A DNA stretch of 64,000 nt from Snodgrassella alvi wkB2 (GTDB lineage Bacteria > Pseudomonadota > Gammaproteobacteria > Burkholderiales > Neisseriaceae). The stretch covers positions 186,001 to 250,000 of the forward strand of contig NZ_CP007446.1 in NCBI RefSeq assembly GCF_000600005.1, read 5' to 3'. A model generated the notes under the pieces. The model saw only the letters and a list, made by a program, of their open reading frames with translations. It was not told the origin of the DNA and ran no database searches. This document shows positions 1-8,181 of the stretch, one piece after another. How positions within the stretch are numbered: position 1 is the first letter of the stretch; each line of letters starts with the position of its first letter. Both the position numbers and the translations under genes were made by a program.

Positions 1-242
1 AGGGTAAACATGGAAGCCAGACGCAATGCAATTTTGGAACCGAACTCCTGTCTGTGCCGGCTTTGCAGCAATTTCCACCAATAAGAACCGGCCATCAGCA
101 TCAGTGCCAGTACCAGTAGTGAGGCAAATCCAAAAGCAAACCAGAAATATTTTGAGAAAACATTAGTGTTGCCGGTAGCGACAGCCAGAACATACAGGGT
201 CACTACACAGAGTACTGCCATGACCAGAATCAGCCGTCTCAT
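1..242 (-). CDS. ntrY: Sensor histidine kinase NtrY-like, N-terminal fragment (cut by window edge)
   Basis: Only the first 80 or so codons are in the window; the gene runs leftwards past base 1. The ATG at 242-240 opens a protein starting MRRLILVMAVLC, with two hydrophobic segments (about residues 3-22 and 32-52) separated by a short polar loop, then a basic cytoplasmic stretch. This matches the membrane-anchor architecture of NtrY-type nitrogen or redox sensor kinases. The family name rests mainly on position: in Neisseriaceae the DUF4390 gene that follows rsmB is followed by ntrY and ntrX. The gap to the upstream gene is 5 bases, so it is the last visible member of the def-fmt-rsmB operon. 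The kinase core is outside the window, so function is inferred. Confidence 0.7.
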   Translation of the reverse strand, partial: MRRLILVMAVLCVVTLYVLAVATGNTNVFSKYFWFAFGFASLLVLALMLMAGSYWWKLLQSRHRQEFGSKIALRLASMFT

Positions 243-247
243 TGTGG

Positions 248-844
248 TCAGTCCGCGTTAATGACTAGACGATGCCAGCCGGAATCCAATTGCCAGCTAT
301 GGGAAGTGAGAGCATTAATCTGAAATGGCTTGGGTAACTGGCTGATACTCAGACTAAGGCGAACATCAGCACGCACTTCATTCGCAGAGACACCACTGAG
401 TGTGCCATTGCTCAGGACGCGCCAGTTGGCTACAGCACCAACGGCTCTAAGTGCGGTATCAAGGCTGTTGTATTCGGTAGAGAACGTGGAACCCATGCTG
501 ACACGGTAGCGGTTAGTCAGCGGGTGATAAGCGAGTTTGTACTGTATAAGGTTATCACCGCCAATCAGGTTATTAATCCGATTACGGTAAGAAGCGAGCG
601 TGGGGGCTGTTAACTGATAGTTCAGATCAAAATTTAATGGTACGCCTTGAGTCAGAGCCTGTTTCAGTTGGTCGGGCAGCTGGGTATTAAAACGTGTATT
701 GATGGAAAGCTGACCATTACTGGTAATATTAGCCTGAGCACGGGTGGTGCTTATGCCTTCGGCCAGTGCTGCAGTAATGCTCAGGCAGAGGAGACAGGCA
801 AAAAGTAGACTAGATTTTATCGATAAGCGCGTAAAAAAAGCCAT
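248..844 (-). CDS. DUF4390 family exported protein
   Basis: A 198-residue protein. I chose the ATG at 844 (MAFFTRLSIKSS) rather than the longer form because it puts a classic signal peptide at the N-terminus (basic start, hydrophobic core LLFACLLCLSITAALA, cleavage near residue 28). It also limits overlap with rsmB to 35 bases. The mature part is rich in beta-strand-like alternation and ends with a Trp-rich segment (HSWQLDSGWHRLVI), consistent with the DUF4390 family, whose members sit between rsmB and ntrY in betaproteobacteria. The biochemical role is unknown; the context suggests co-expression with the membrane sensor kinase. Family assignment is from recognition and synteny. Confidence 0.8.
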   Translation of the reverse strand: MAFFTRLSIKSSLLFACLLCLSITAALAEGISTTRAQANITSNGQLSINTRFNTQLPDQLKQALTQGVPLNFDLNYQLTAPTLASYRNRINNLIGGDNLIQYKLAYHPLTNRYRVSMGSTFSTEYNSLDTALRAVGAVANWRVLSNGTLSGVSANEVRADVRLSLSISQLPKPFQINALTSHSWQLDSGWHRLVINAD

Positions 845-2063
845 CTTGTCTGCTGTTCGGTAATAAAATACGTGAGAGACGCTCGCGGGCATCCGCATGT
901 CGGGTTAAAAAACGGGTTACTTGTTGCTGGTTTTCTTCTGTAAAAATCGAACAGGTGGCCAGAAGCAGGCGCCCACCTGATTTTAAAGTAAGCCACAGAT
1001 TATCCAGTAAAGCTTCCTGCTGTAGTGCAGTTTTTTGTCCGTCCTGAGGCTGACGTAACCATTTGATGTCAGGATGACGTTTTACTACACCTGAAGCCGT
1101 ACAGGGAACATCAGCAAGAATGGCATCAAAAGTGTTGCCATCATACCATGAGTGCAGATCTTTTGCGTCGGCACAATGCAAATGTGCCTGCTGATGCAGG
1201 CGTTGCAGATTCTCCTGTACGCGCTCAAGACGCTGCGAATCTATATCCAGTGCCGTTACATCGCAGTCTGCCCATTCAAGCATATGTCCTGTTTTACCAC
1301 CCGGTGCAGCACATGCATCCAGAATGCGCTCACCGGATTGCGGATTCAGCAAAGGAATGGCTTGCTGAGCACCAAAATCCTGTACAGACACATGTCCTGA
1401 AGCGAAATCCGGTAGCTTTGATACGGCTACTGCCTGTTGCAGCATAATGCTGTGTGTGTCGAGAATTCTGGCTGGTATACCGGCTGCGGCCAGTTTGGTT
1501 TGATATTGCTCAGCATCAGTATAGCGACGATTGACTCGCAATGTCATAGGCGGATGCTTAGTCATTGCTGTAACCATATTATGCCAATGCTGAGGATAAT
1601 GCTTTTTAAGATAGTTTACCCACCATGCAGGCAGATTGAAACGGGCTGTATCCTGTTTAAGTGCATTGGCTAATAAGTCCTCATGCTCGCGTAAAAAGCG
1701 CCGTAACAGAGCATTAACCAGTTTCTGGTAACGACCACCGTGCAATCGGCGTGCATGATTCACAGCTTCATTCACGACGGCATGATGTGCATTGCGAGTA
1801 AAATGTAATTGGTATAAAGCAATGATAAGAAGATGGCGAATATCTGCCGGTGGTGAAGCTGTGGTCATTTGCTGTACAAGTTGTTGCAACAGACCTAAAT
1901 AACGCAGGCTACCATGAGTAAGATCTTGCAAGGCAGCTCTGTCAGAGGCTGACAGTTCAGAATGTTGCTGTATTACCTGAATCAGAATTTCATTGAGATT
2001 ACATCCGTTTAGTACTTCGCCGATGATATTTGCTGCCAGTTGCTGGGCGCGAGCCATACTCAT
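810..2063 (-). CDS. rsmB: 16S rRNA (cytosine-967-C5)-methyltransferase RsmB
   Basis: A 417-residue protein that methylates C967 of 16S rRNA using S-adenosylmethionine. The N-terminal ~140 residues resemble the NusB-like RNA-binding domain (ARAQQLAANIIGEVL, HHAVVNEAVNHARR). The C-terminal Rossmann methyltransferase shows the SAM motif ILDACAAPGGKTGHML. Two expected cysteine motifs follow: ADVPCTASGVVKRHPDIKW with the PC motif, and LLATCSIFTEEN with the catalytic TC motif. The start at 2063 overlaps the fmt stop in an ATGA arrangement, indicating translational coupling. Length and motifs are those of an intact enzyme. Confidence 0.95.
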   Translation of the reverse strand: MSMARAQQLAANIIGEVLNGCNLNEILIQVIQQHSELSASDRAALQDLTHGSLRYLGLLQQLVQQMTTASPPADIRHLLIIALYQLHFTRNAHHAVVNEAVNHARRLHGGRYQKLVNALLRRFLREHEDLLANALKQDTARFNLPAWWVNYLKKHYPQHWHNMVTAMTKHPPMTLRVNRRYTDAEQYQTKLAAAGIPARILDTHSIMLQQAVAVSKLPDFASGHVSVQDFGAQQAIPLLNPQSGERILDACAAPGGKTGHMLEWADCDVTALDIDSQRLERVQENLQRLHQQAHLHCADAKDLHSWYDGNTFDAILADVPCTASGVVKRHPDIKWLRQPQDGQKTALQQEALLDNLWLTLKSGGRLLLATCSIFTEENQQQVTRFLTRHADARERLSRILLPNSRQDGFFYALIDKI

Positions 2064-3001
2064 GCATCAGTCTCCGCTGAAGCAAGTAATGTACCCTGTT
2101 GCAAGATATTACCGGCTTGAAATGCGGTTACAGACATAGCTTTGCTACCCGCTTTCTGAATCTCTTCAATACTGATGGAGTCTTTGCCACAGGCTACAAT
2201 CAGTTCATGTTCATTACTGTGTAAAATCACTCCTGGTATGCCTGTGTATGAAACTACTTTAGCGCGCCGGATTTTAAGCGGTTTATCCTGCCAAACAGTC
2301 CATGCTCCGGGTACTGGATTGAAAGCACGAATTTTTCGTACGATTTCTGCAGCAGGTCGGGTCCAGTTAATTTGTGCTTCAGCTTTGCTTAATTTATGAG
2401 CATAAGTAACGCCTGTTTCACTTTGTGGAATTGGCTGTAGTTGGTTAATTTGTTGTAAATCAGCAACAATTGCATCAGCACCCAGCTGCATTAATGCATC
2501 ATGTACTTCACTAGCTGTATCGTCTGTTTTAATAGTATATTTATGACAACTGATTACTGAGCCGGTATCCAGACCGGCATCCATTTGCATGATACATACC
2601 CCGGTTTCCTGATCGCCGGCTTCAATTGCACGCTGAATCGGTGCGGCACCACGCCAGCGCGGCAACAGCGACGCATGAATATTGAGACAGCCGTATCTGG
2701 GAATATTAAGCACTGCCTGTGGCAGTAATAGCCCGTAAGCAGCTACAACCATGACATCAGCCTGCTGATTTTCCAATATTGCCTGAATTTCGGCCGTTTT
2801 TAATGTAGTTGGCTGCATTACGGTAAGGCCGTGTGTCAGTGCTGCTTTTTTAACTGCACTGGGTTGTAACTTTAACCCGCGGCCGCTAGGGCGGTCTGGC
2901 TGGGTTAGTACCAGAGGCACGTTAAAACCGGCTGCAACAATAGCATTGAGTGCAGCCGCAGCAAAATCAGGGGTTCCGGCGAAAATAACAGAAGGCTTCA
3001 T
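2060..3001 (-). CDS. fmt: Methionyl-tRNA formyltransferase
   Basis: Formylates Met-tRNA(fMet) with 10-formyl-tetrahydrofolate to make the initiator tRNA. I place the start at the ATG at 3001 (MKPSVIFAGTPDFA); a five-codon upstream extension has no support. The 313 residues include the N-terminal formyltransferase Rossmann domain, the catalytic region with ASLLPRWRGAAPIQRAI (His and Asn residues nearby in CLNIHASLLP), the ITVMQMD-like segment CIMQMDAGLDTGSV, and a C-terminal OB-like tRNA-binding domain starting around residue 205. It lies 67 bases downstream of def and overlaps rsmB by four bases, the usual def-fmt-rsmB order. Confidence 0.96.
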   Translation of the reverse strand: MKPSVIFAGTPDFAAAALNAIVAAGFNVPLVLTQPDRPSGRGLKLQPSAVKKAALTHGLTVMQPTTLKTAEIQAILENQQADVMVVAAYGLLLPQAVLNIPRYGCLNIHASLLPRWRGAAPIQRAIEAGDQETGVCIMQMDAGLDTGSVISCHKYTIKTDDTASEVHDALMQLGADAIVADLQQINQLQPIPQSETGVTYAHKLSKAEAQINWTRPAAEIVRKIRAFNPVPGAWTVWQDKPLKIRRAKVVSYTGIPGVILHSNEHELIVACGKDSISIEEIQKAGSKAMSVTAFQAGNILQQGTLLASAETDA

Positions 3002-3068
3002 GCAATAAATCCACAACAGGCATAACAGCTATCGCTATGCCAATAAAAAATTCCGACAACAGGTTTTG

Positions 3069-3572
3069 TTACATTCTTTCGCGTGCGCGTTTTTTAAGCT
3101 TAGTTTTGATACGGTTCTGTTTCAGTGGCGACAGATATTCTACAAATACCTTGCCGGCAAGGTGATCCAGTTCATGCTGAATACAGATGGCTAGTAATCC
3201 GTCTGCTTCCAGTGTAAATTTTTCACCATGTTCATCATAGGCTTCAACGGTAATGCGCTCAGAGCGGTGCACCATCTCGTAAATACCGGGAACAGATAAA
3301 CAGCCTTCTTCGTACTCGGTATCACCTTCTCTGTAAGTAATAACCGGATTAATAAATACACGCAGCTGATTACGTTCTTCAGACAGATCCATTACTACTA
3401 CACGTTCATGCACATCAACCTGAGTTGCCGCCAGTCCGATACCGCGTGCCTGATACATAGTTTCCGCCATATCCTGTACCAGCGTGCGAATTCTGTCATC
3501 AAATTTTGTAACAGGTTGCGCAACAGTATGTAAACGCTCATCAGGATATTGTAAAATGTTTAAGAGGGCCAT
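3069..3572 (-). CDS. def: Peptide deformylase
   Basis: Removes the formyl group from nascent polypeptides. With the ATG at 3572 ([14 protein letters not shown]) the protein is 167 residues, the normal size. All three family motifs are present: GIGLAATQ around 44-51, EGCLSVP with the metal ligand Cys91, and QHELDH with His133, Glu134 and His137. The 36-residue upstream extension lacks family similarity and was rejected. It is the first gene of the leftward operon and is divergent from the LysM gene, so the 3573-3733 gap should hold both promoters. The C-terminus is highly basic, as is common for deformylases. Confidence 0.97.
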   Translation of the reverse strand: MALLNILQYPDERLHTVAQPVTKFDDRIRTLVQDMAETMYQARGIGLAATQVDVHERVVVMDLSEERNQLRVFINPVITYREGDTEYEEGCLSVPGIYEMVHRSERITVEAYDEHGEKFTLEADGLLAICIQHELDHLAGKVFVEYLSPLKQNRIKTKLKKRARERM

Positions 3573-3733
3573 TATGTGTTTAATTCCTTGTTCAATCAAT
3601 CTGACCTGAGTACATGATGGCAATATGGATTTTTTAAAGATTGTTGATATGGATTCAGGTAAACTGATACTAATATCCATACTATGTCATATCACAATCA
3701 TTTAAAATAGCAATCTCCCTAAGGATACCTTAC

Positions 3734-4951
3734 ATGCATAAACATATTATAACTCTGCTGTGTGCACTAAGTATGGCAATATCTGCACCGGTAATGGCCA
3801 AATTAAAATTACGTCCGGATGCACCGGCACAATATGTAGTGAAAAGTGGTGATACTTTGTGGAGCATATCCGGTAAGTATCTTTACAGCCCTTGGCAATG
3901 GCCGCAGCTGTGGGGTTCTAACCGGGCTCAGATTCAGAATCCGCAAAAAATTTATCCGGGACAGGTTTTAAGTCTGCGCTATGTTAACGGGCAGCCTCGT
4001 CTGGGTTTTGATAACAGCGGAGGTATTCCGACCATTAAACTGCAGCCACAAATACGTAATCTGTCTTCTGGTTATGGCATCAGTACCATAGATGTCGATT
4101 TTTTCCGTATGTTTATGCAGCACCCGCAAGTAATTAGTAAAGAACAAACCAGAGAGGCACCACGTCTGATTGCCGGACCGGATAACCGGGTTATTTATTC
4201 TACAGGTGACCGTATCTATGCGGATCGTCAGTTAGAGCCTGGTCGCTATCTGATTTACCGTATAGAACAGAATATTACTGATCCTGATACCCATAAATAT
4301 CTGGGACAGCTGGTACGCTTTAGTGGTGAAGCAGCAACGCTGGCCGGACAGAACACTGCTCTGGCTGAACGCAGTCCAAAGGATGTAGCCAGCTTACCTG
4401 AAGATGAGTATTATACCCGTAAGACACCACTGATTAAGGTTCCTACGCGTACAGCTCAGCCACTGGTTATTACCAATTCAGCGTCAGAAATTAATAAGGG
4501 TGATTATCTGTTAAAAATTACAGATGAGCATGATCCGTTCCAAATGATGCCTCATGGGCCCACTACTCAGATTAAAGGTAAAATTGTTTCTGTAATGGAC
4601 GGTATTCAGGAAGCAGGTCCTTATCAGACAATTACTTTGAATTTAGGTACTAATGACGGAGTTGATAAAGGTACCGTAGTTAGCCTGTATAAAAAAAGTC
4701 GCCAACTTAAGGCTGATTTATCTAATGAGCCTAAGAAATCACGCAGTGTGGTTAAATATCTGAGTATTCCGGCAGAGGAAGTTGGTCTGGCACTGATTTA
4801 TCGGGTAAGTGATAATTTGTCTTCAGCTCTTATTATTAATGCATCTCAAGCTGTGCAGATAGGAGATTTAGTAATGAACCCGGGTCATGATCTGGATGAT
4901 GTTACACAGGACTCAACTTACCTAATCAATTCATTCAAAGAAATTCACTAA
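3734..4951 (+). CDS. LysM domain-containing exported protein
   Basis: A 405-residue protein with a signal peptide (about residues 1-22, ending SAPVMA) and a LysM peptidoglycan-binding module around residues 32-80 (YVVKSGDTLWSISGKYL ... YPGQVLSL). The rest is a long extracytoplasmic region with no motif I can name, although it looks well conserved in Neisseriaceae-type proteins found next to def. The likely site of action is the periplasm or cell wall. It stands alone on the + strand, diverging from def, and ends at a perfect hairpin terminator at 5009. No enzymatic domain is visible, so a structural or wall-associated role is the most that can be said. Confidence 0.85.
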   Translation: MHKHIITLLCALSMAISAPVMAKLKLRPDAPAQYVVKSGDTLWSISGKYLYSPWQWPQLWGSNRAQIQNPQKIYPGQVLSLRYVNGQPRLGFDNSGGIPTIKLQPQIRNLSSGYGISTIDVDFFRMFMQHPQVISKEQTREAPRLIAGPDNRVIYSTGDRIYADRQLEPGRYLIYRIEQNITDPDTHKYLGQLVRFSGEAATLAGQNTALAERSPKDVASLPEDEYYTRKTPLIKVPTRTAQPLVITNSASEINKGDYLLKITDEHDPFQMMPHGPTTQIKGKIVSVMDGIQEAGPYQTITLNLGTNDGVDKGTVVSLYKKSRQLKADLSNEPKKSRSVVKYLSIPAEEVGLALIYRVSDNLSSALIINASQAVQIGDLVMNPGHDLDDVTQDSTYLINSFKEIH

Positions 4952-5008
4952 TTGAAACAGCGAATAATATATTGGTAAAAAATGTATTACTGATGAAATG
5001 AATCGAAT

Positions 5009-5037
5009 AAAAGTGCGGATATATCCGCACTTTTATT
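5009..5037 (+). terminator. Rho-independent terminator after the LysM gene
   Basis: A 26-base perfect palindrome (core AAAAGTGCGGAT / ATCCGCACTTTT) ends in a T-rich tail 58 bases after the LysM stop codon. Strong stem and correct position. Confidence 0.9.
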
Positions 5038-5040
5038 TTA

Positions 5041-5757
5041 TATAGTTTTATCTATTGCTCTCTATAAGCATAGATATCAAAATTCTCTGCTGCTAAAAAT
5101 AGCAGTTATGCTTATTATCAGATATTTATCAGGATAATAAATATCGGATAAACAATTGTTTGTTTCTGAATAGCCTTTGATGAGAATTCGTTTTGATTAT
5201 TTTATGCCATTTGATTTAAATAAATTATCTATATAATTTAAATTATTGTGAAAAAATAACAATTATTAGCTTACTTCTTTCCAATATTGATATTGCATTA
5301 AGAATACTTAAATCCAGTCAGTTTAATTTCTGGTAGAAATGTTTTAAAATAGATCAATTATTCGGTTAAAATATCTAGACATATCAGCTATCTGTATAGA
5401 TTAGTTCTGTTGTGGACAGATTTGGCGGCTTGGTATAGCAGACAGGTAATCTGAGTTTCAGCAATGTATAAGATACATTTCTGACATGTATTTTCGTTTA
5501 TTTTATATTAAACTGAAATTAGTGTTCAAAGTGAACGGGTATTATTCTATTGATAGAATTTATATTAGATACCCTTAATCTCCGATCTATCAGCCATATT
5601 TAGCCAATTATCATGTTAGGGTAATTGGCTAAAATTTAGTGAAATTATTTACTTTTAGCCTTTACACACTAAGATATTCAAGCATCTTGCATTATCTTTC
5701 ATTTTCCTTGTTACAATGCCAGCCTGTTTTTATTTGTAATTTTTTATATGGAACAAT
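5041..5757. other. AT-rich intergenic region without a visible gene
   Basis: About 715 bases between the LysM terminator and the phosphatase gene. I see no convincing coding frame or structured RNA. It contains an inverted repeat at 5601-5631. A possible promoter for the downstream gene has TTGCAT at 5687-5692 and TACAAT at 5712-5717, but the 19-base spacer is long. Confidence 0.5.
5601..5631. repeat. Inverted repeat, 10-bp arms
   Basis: TAGCCAATTA at 5601-5610 is followed 11 bases later by its reverse complement TAATTGGCTA at 5622-5631. There is no T-run, so it is not a standard terminator; it could be an operator or a decayed mobile-element end. Confidence 0.5.
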
Positions 5758-6504
5758 ATGAGTTGTTTCTTCCCCGTTGCGGAAAGCCCGCAAAATCATC
5801 AGTCACTTTTTTATGCTAACGATTTGAGTCAGTATTCAGTATTGTGTGACTTTGACGGAACCATCAGTGAAAAAGATGTTACTGATACCTTACTGAATCA
5901 TTTTGGTAATGAGAAATGTGCCTTATTGGAGCAGCAGTGGCAGGAAGGTATTATTGGTTCGCGGGAATGCATGCATCAGCAGATTGCTAATATACAGGCC
6001 AGTAAGGCTGAGTTGGACAGTGTGCTGGCACAAATTAAAATTGATCCTGCTTTTAGTGAGTTTATCAGCTTTGCACAAAGCAGAAATTTAAATGTACATA
6101 TTGTCAGTGATGGACTGGACTATGCCATTCAGTCCATCCTTAAGCGGTATAATCTGAACTTTTTACCGGTTTTTGCCAATCGCTTATTGCATAATCAACA
6201 GCAAGACTGGGCACTGGATTTTCCTTATGCCAATGATCGCTGCCTTAAAGCCAGTGGTAATTGTAAATGTCAGCACCGCCGGAAACTGACTGGTTTTCAA
6301 AAGATTTTTTATGTTGGTGATGGTACATCGGATTTTTGTGTGGCAGATAAAGTAGATATGGTATTTGCCAAAGATAAATTAATTGATTTTTGTCAGCAAC
6401 AGCGGATTGCGTATTATCCAATCAAGAATTTTGGTGATGTTACTGCCATTTTGCCGGAGTTGCTGAAAGCTCCGACCGAGAATAGCTGCCTAATTCCAGC
6501 ATAA
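5758..6504 (+). CDS. HAD-IB family (MtnX-like) phosphatase
   Basis: A 248-residue soluble protein of the haloacid dehalogenase superfamily. HAD motif I is LCDFDGTIS (nucleophile and acid/base Asp, about residues 31-33), motif II is HIVSDGLDY, and motif IV is FYVGDGTSDFCVA with a metal-binding Asp. The closest relatives by appearance are MtnX-like 2,3-diketo-5-methylthiopentyl-1-phosphate phosphatases and phosphoserine phosphatases. No other methionine-salvage gene is nearby, so the substrate is probably different. A cysteine cluster (CLKASGNCKC) before motif III is noteworthy, as is often seen in MtnX-like proteins. It is the first gene of a + strand group of five closely spaced genes. Fold is confident; substrate is unknown. 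Confidence 0.82.
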   Translation: MSCFFPVAESPQNHQSLFYANDLSQYSVLCDFDGTISEKDVTDTLLNHFGNEKCALLEQQWQEGIIGSRECMHQQIANIQASKAELDSVLAQIKIDPAFSEFISFAQSRNLNVHIVSDGLDYAIQSILKRYNLNFLPVFANRLLHNQQQDWALDFPYANDRCLKASGNCKCQHRRKLTGFQKIFYVGDGTSDFCVADKVDMVFAKDKLIDFCQQQRIAYYPIKNFGDVTAILPELLKAPTENSCLIPA

Positions 6505-6528
6505 GGCATTAATACCTGATTTATAATT

Positions 6529-7350
6529 ATGATTCAAGACTCTTCCTATTTTTTACCCGGTAATCGCAATGGTGTTCTGCTGGTACATGGTCTTACCGGT
6601 ACACCCAATGAAATGCGTATTCTGGCCAAAGGGCTGCATCAGGCAGGTTTTACTGTCTATGCCATGCAGTTGGCCGGCCATTGCGGTGATGAAGCTGATT
6701 TATGTCAGACTACCTGGCATGATTGGTATGCCAGTGTGCAGGAGGCTGCGCAATTTCTAAAACAAAAAGTCGATTGTCTGTTTGTAGCAGGATTATCGAT
6801 GGGTGCGCTGCTGGCATTGAAACTAGCGGCCGATCAGCCTGAGCTTGTAAAGGGTGTGGGTGTCTATGGTGTAACATTCAGCTATGATGGCTGGTCTATT
6901 CCATTCTGGGCAAAACAATCTTTTGTGCTATTACCGTTTTTTAAAAAATTTCATTTATTTCAGAAAACCTCATTTATAGAGAAACCACCGTATGGGCTGA
7001 AAGATGAACGTATTCGTGCAACTGTTGCTGCCAGCATGTTCAGTGGCGATAGTGCCAGTGCCGGTCTGGCCGGTAATCCGTTTCCGGCACTGGCAGAAAT
7101 GCAGGCACTGGCCAAAATAGTGCGGCGACAGTTGCCACAGGTTACAGCTCCCTGTCTGATTATGCATTCCGGTCATGATGATATTGCCAATATCAAAACT
7201 AATGCGCGTCTGGTAGAAAAATATGTCAGCGGAGTAACAAAATTTATCGTTCTGGATGACAGCTATCATCTGATTACCATTGATCGGCAGCGGCGCGAAG
7301 TAATCAATGAATCAGTTGCCTTTTTCGAGCATATAGCGCAAACAGCGTAA
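6529..7350 (+). CDS. Alpha/beta-fold hydrolase (carboxylesterase/lipase-like)
   Basis: A 273-residue cytoplasmic hydrolase. The oxyanion region is LLVHGLTGTPNEMR. The nucleophile elbow is AGLSMGALLAL (Ser), the acid is probably Asp in MHSGHDD, and the catalytic His is in DDSYHLITID. This matches the monoacylglycerol lipase/carboxylesterase Est30 group. It starts 24 bases after the phosphatase gene and is followed 34 bases later by a transporter pair. In this locus it could release an acyl group, act as a thioesterase or hydrolyse a lactone, but no substrate can be read from the sequence. Confidence 0.85.
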   Translation: MIQDSSYFLPGNRNGVLLVHGLTGTPNEMRILAKGLHQAGFTVYAMQLAGHCGDEADLCQTTWHDWYASVQEAAQFLKQKVDCLFVAGLSMGALLALKLAADQPELVKGVGVYGVTFSYDGWSIPFWAKQSFVLLPFFKKFHLFQKTSFIEKPPYGLKDERIRATVAASMFSGDSASAGLAGNPFPALAEMQALAKIVRRQLPQVTAPCLIMHSGHDDIANIKTNARLVEKYVSGVTKFIVLDDSYHLITIDRQRREVINESVAFFEHIAQTA

Positions 7351-7384
7351 GTGAATATCTATCTCGTAGCAAAGGAAATATTAT

Positions 7385-7741
7385 ATGACGATGCTTGTAT
7401 TCATTTTATGGTTTGCCAATATCTGTTTTGATACGCTCGGGCAAATAGCATTTAAATATGCAGCCATTGCGCCAGATAACCGCAATGGCTGGTATTACTG
7501 GGTTGATCTGTTCAGTAATTACTGGTTGTGGATTGGGATTGGTTCCTATGTCGCTGAATTTTTGCTTTGGCTGGCATTTTTAAGTCAGGTACCATTGTCA
7601 CAGGGTATTTTGCTTGGTTCAATTAACATTATCGTACTGATGCTGGTAGGACGGATTTTGTTTCAGGAAAAGCTTACCCGTTTCCGGTTGGCCGGTATGT
7701 TTTGTATTACCATCGGAGTAGTACTGGTAGGAGCGTCATAA
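7385..7741 (+). CDS. Small multidrug-resistance/EamA-like membrane protein, subunit 1
   Basis: A 118-residue protein with four predicted membrane helices (LILWFANICFDTLGQIAFKYA, the WLWIGIGSYVAEFLLWLAFL region, LSQGILLGSINIIVLMLVG and LAGMFCITIGVVLVGA). Size and topology are those of SMR or half-EamA (ArnE/ArnF-type) transporters. The FDTLGQIAFK motif in helix 1 recurs in the next gene as FDTLGQSSFK, so the two are paralogues and probably form a heterodimer. A good ribosome site (AAAGGAAA) precedes the ATG. Its TAA stop overlaps the ATG of the next gene, implying coupled translation and fixed stoichiometry. The substrate is likely the product or a lipid-linked intermediate of this locus (inference). 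Confidence 0.8.
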   Translation: MTMLVFILWFANICFDTLGQIAFKYAAIAPDNRNGWYYWVDLFSNYWLWIGIGSYVAEFLLWLAFLSQVPLSQGILLGSINIIVLMLVGRILFQEKLTRFRLAGMFCITIGVVLVGAS

Positions 7742-8151
7742 TGCGTAAATTTTATATAGTTGGTTTTGCGCTCTTATTATTGTTTGATACATTGGGGCAG
7801 AGCAGTTTTAAATTAACTGCTATTCATGCGCAGCCGCTTGCTGCGGATTGGGACTGGATTTCCCGTGTATTTACTCAGCCGTGGGTATATATTGCCATTG
7901 CCGGCTATATTGGTGCTTTTTTTACCTGGATGATGTTGTTGAAAAAAGCACCGGTTGGTCCGGCATTTGCTGCATCGCATTTGGAAGTAGTTACAGTAAT
8001 GCTGGTTTCAGCTTTTCTGTTTCATGAGCACATTACAAATATTCGTATCCTCGGCGCGATATTTATTGTGGCTGGTATTATTTTTTTAGCACTGGCTGAA
8101 AAAGAAATCATAGAAACGGAGGAGCATAGTAAAGATGATGAGCCGTGTTAA
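7741..8151 (+). CDS. Small multidrug-resistance/EamA-like membrane protein, subunit 2
   Basis: The ATG at 7741 overlaps the preceding TAA (TAATG) and gives a 136-residue protein. Longer upstream starts in the same frame would be inside the previous gene and were rejected. It has four membrane helices with the helix-1 motif FDTLGQSSFKL shared with subunit 1. The conserved end region (HLEVVTVMLVSAFLFHE, ILGAIFIVAGIIFLAL) is typical of EamA/SMR halves, and an acidic cytoplasmic tail follows (KEIIETEEHSKDDE). It is probably the partner in a heterodimeric exporter or flippase. A 30-base gap separates it from the DegT-type enzyme. Confidence 0.8.
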   Translation: MRKFYIVGFALLLLFDTLGQSSFKLTAIHAQPLAADWDWISRVFTQPWVYIAIAGYIGAFFTWMMLLKKAPVGPAFAASHLEVVTVMLVSAFLFHEHITNIRILGAIFIVAGIIFLALAEKEIIETEEHSKDDEPC

Positions 8152-8181
8152 CTTTTCCGGTTCAGAAGACTAGTATTATAT

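Noticed and set aside
3573-3680. N-terminal extension of peptide deformylase by 36 residues
   Set aside because: The family starts at [14 protein letters not shown]; the extension lies in the divergent promoter region.
5758-6504. Naming the HAD phosphatase mtnX
   Set aside because: No other methionine-salvage genes are nearby and motif similarity alone does not fix the substrate.
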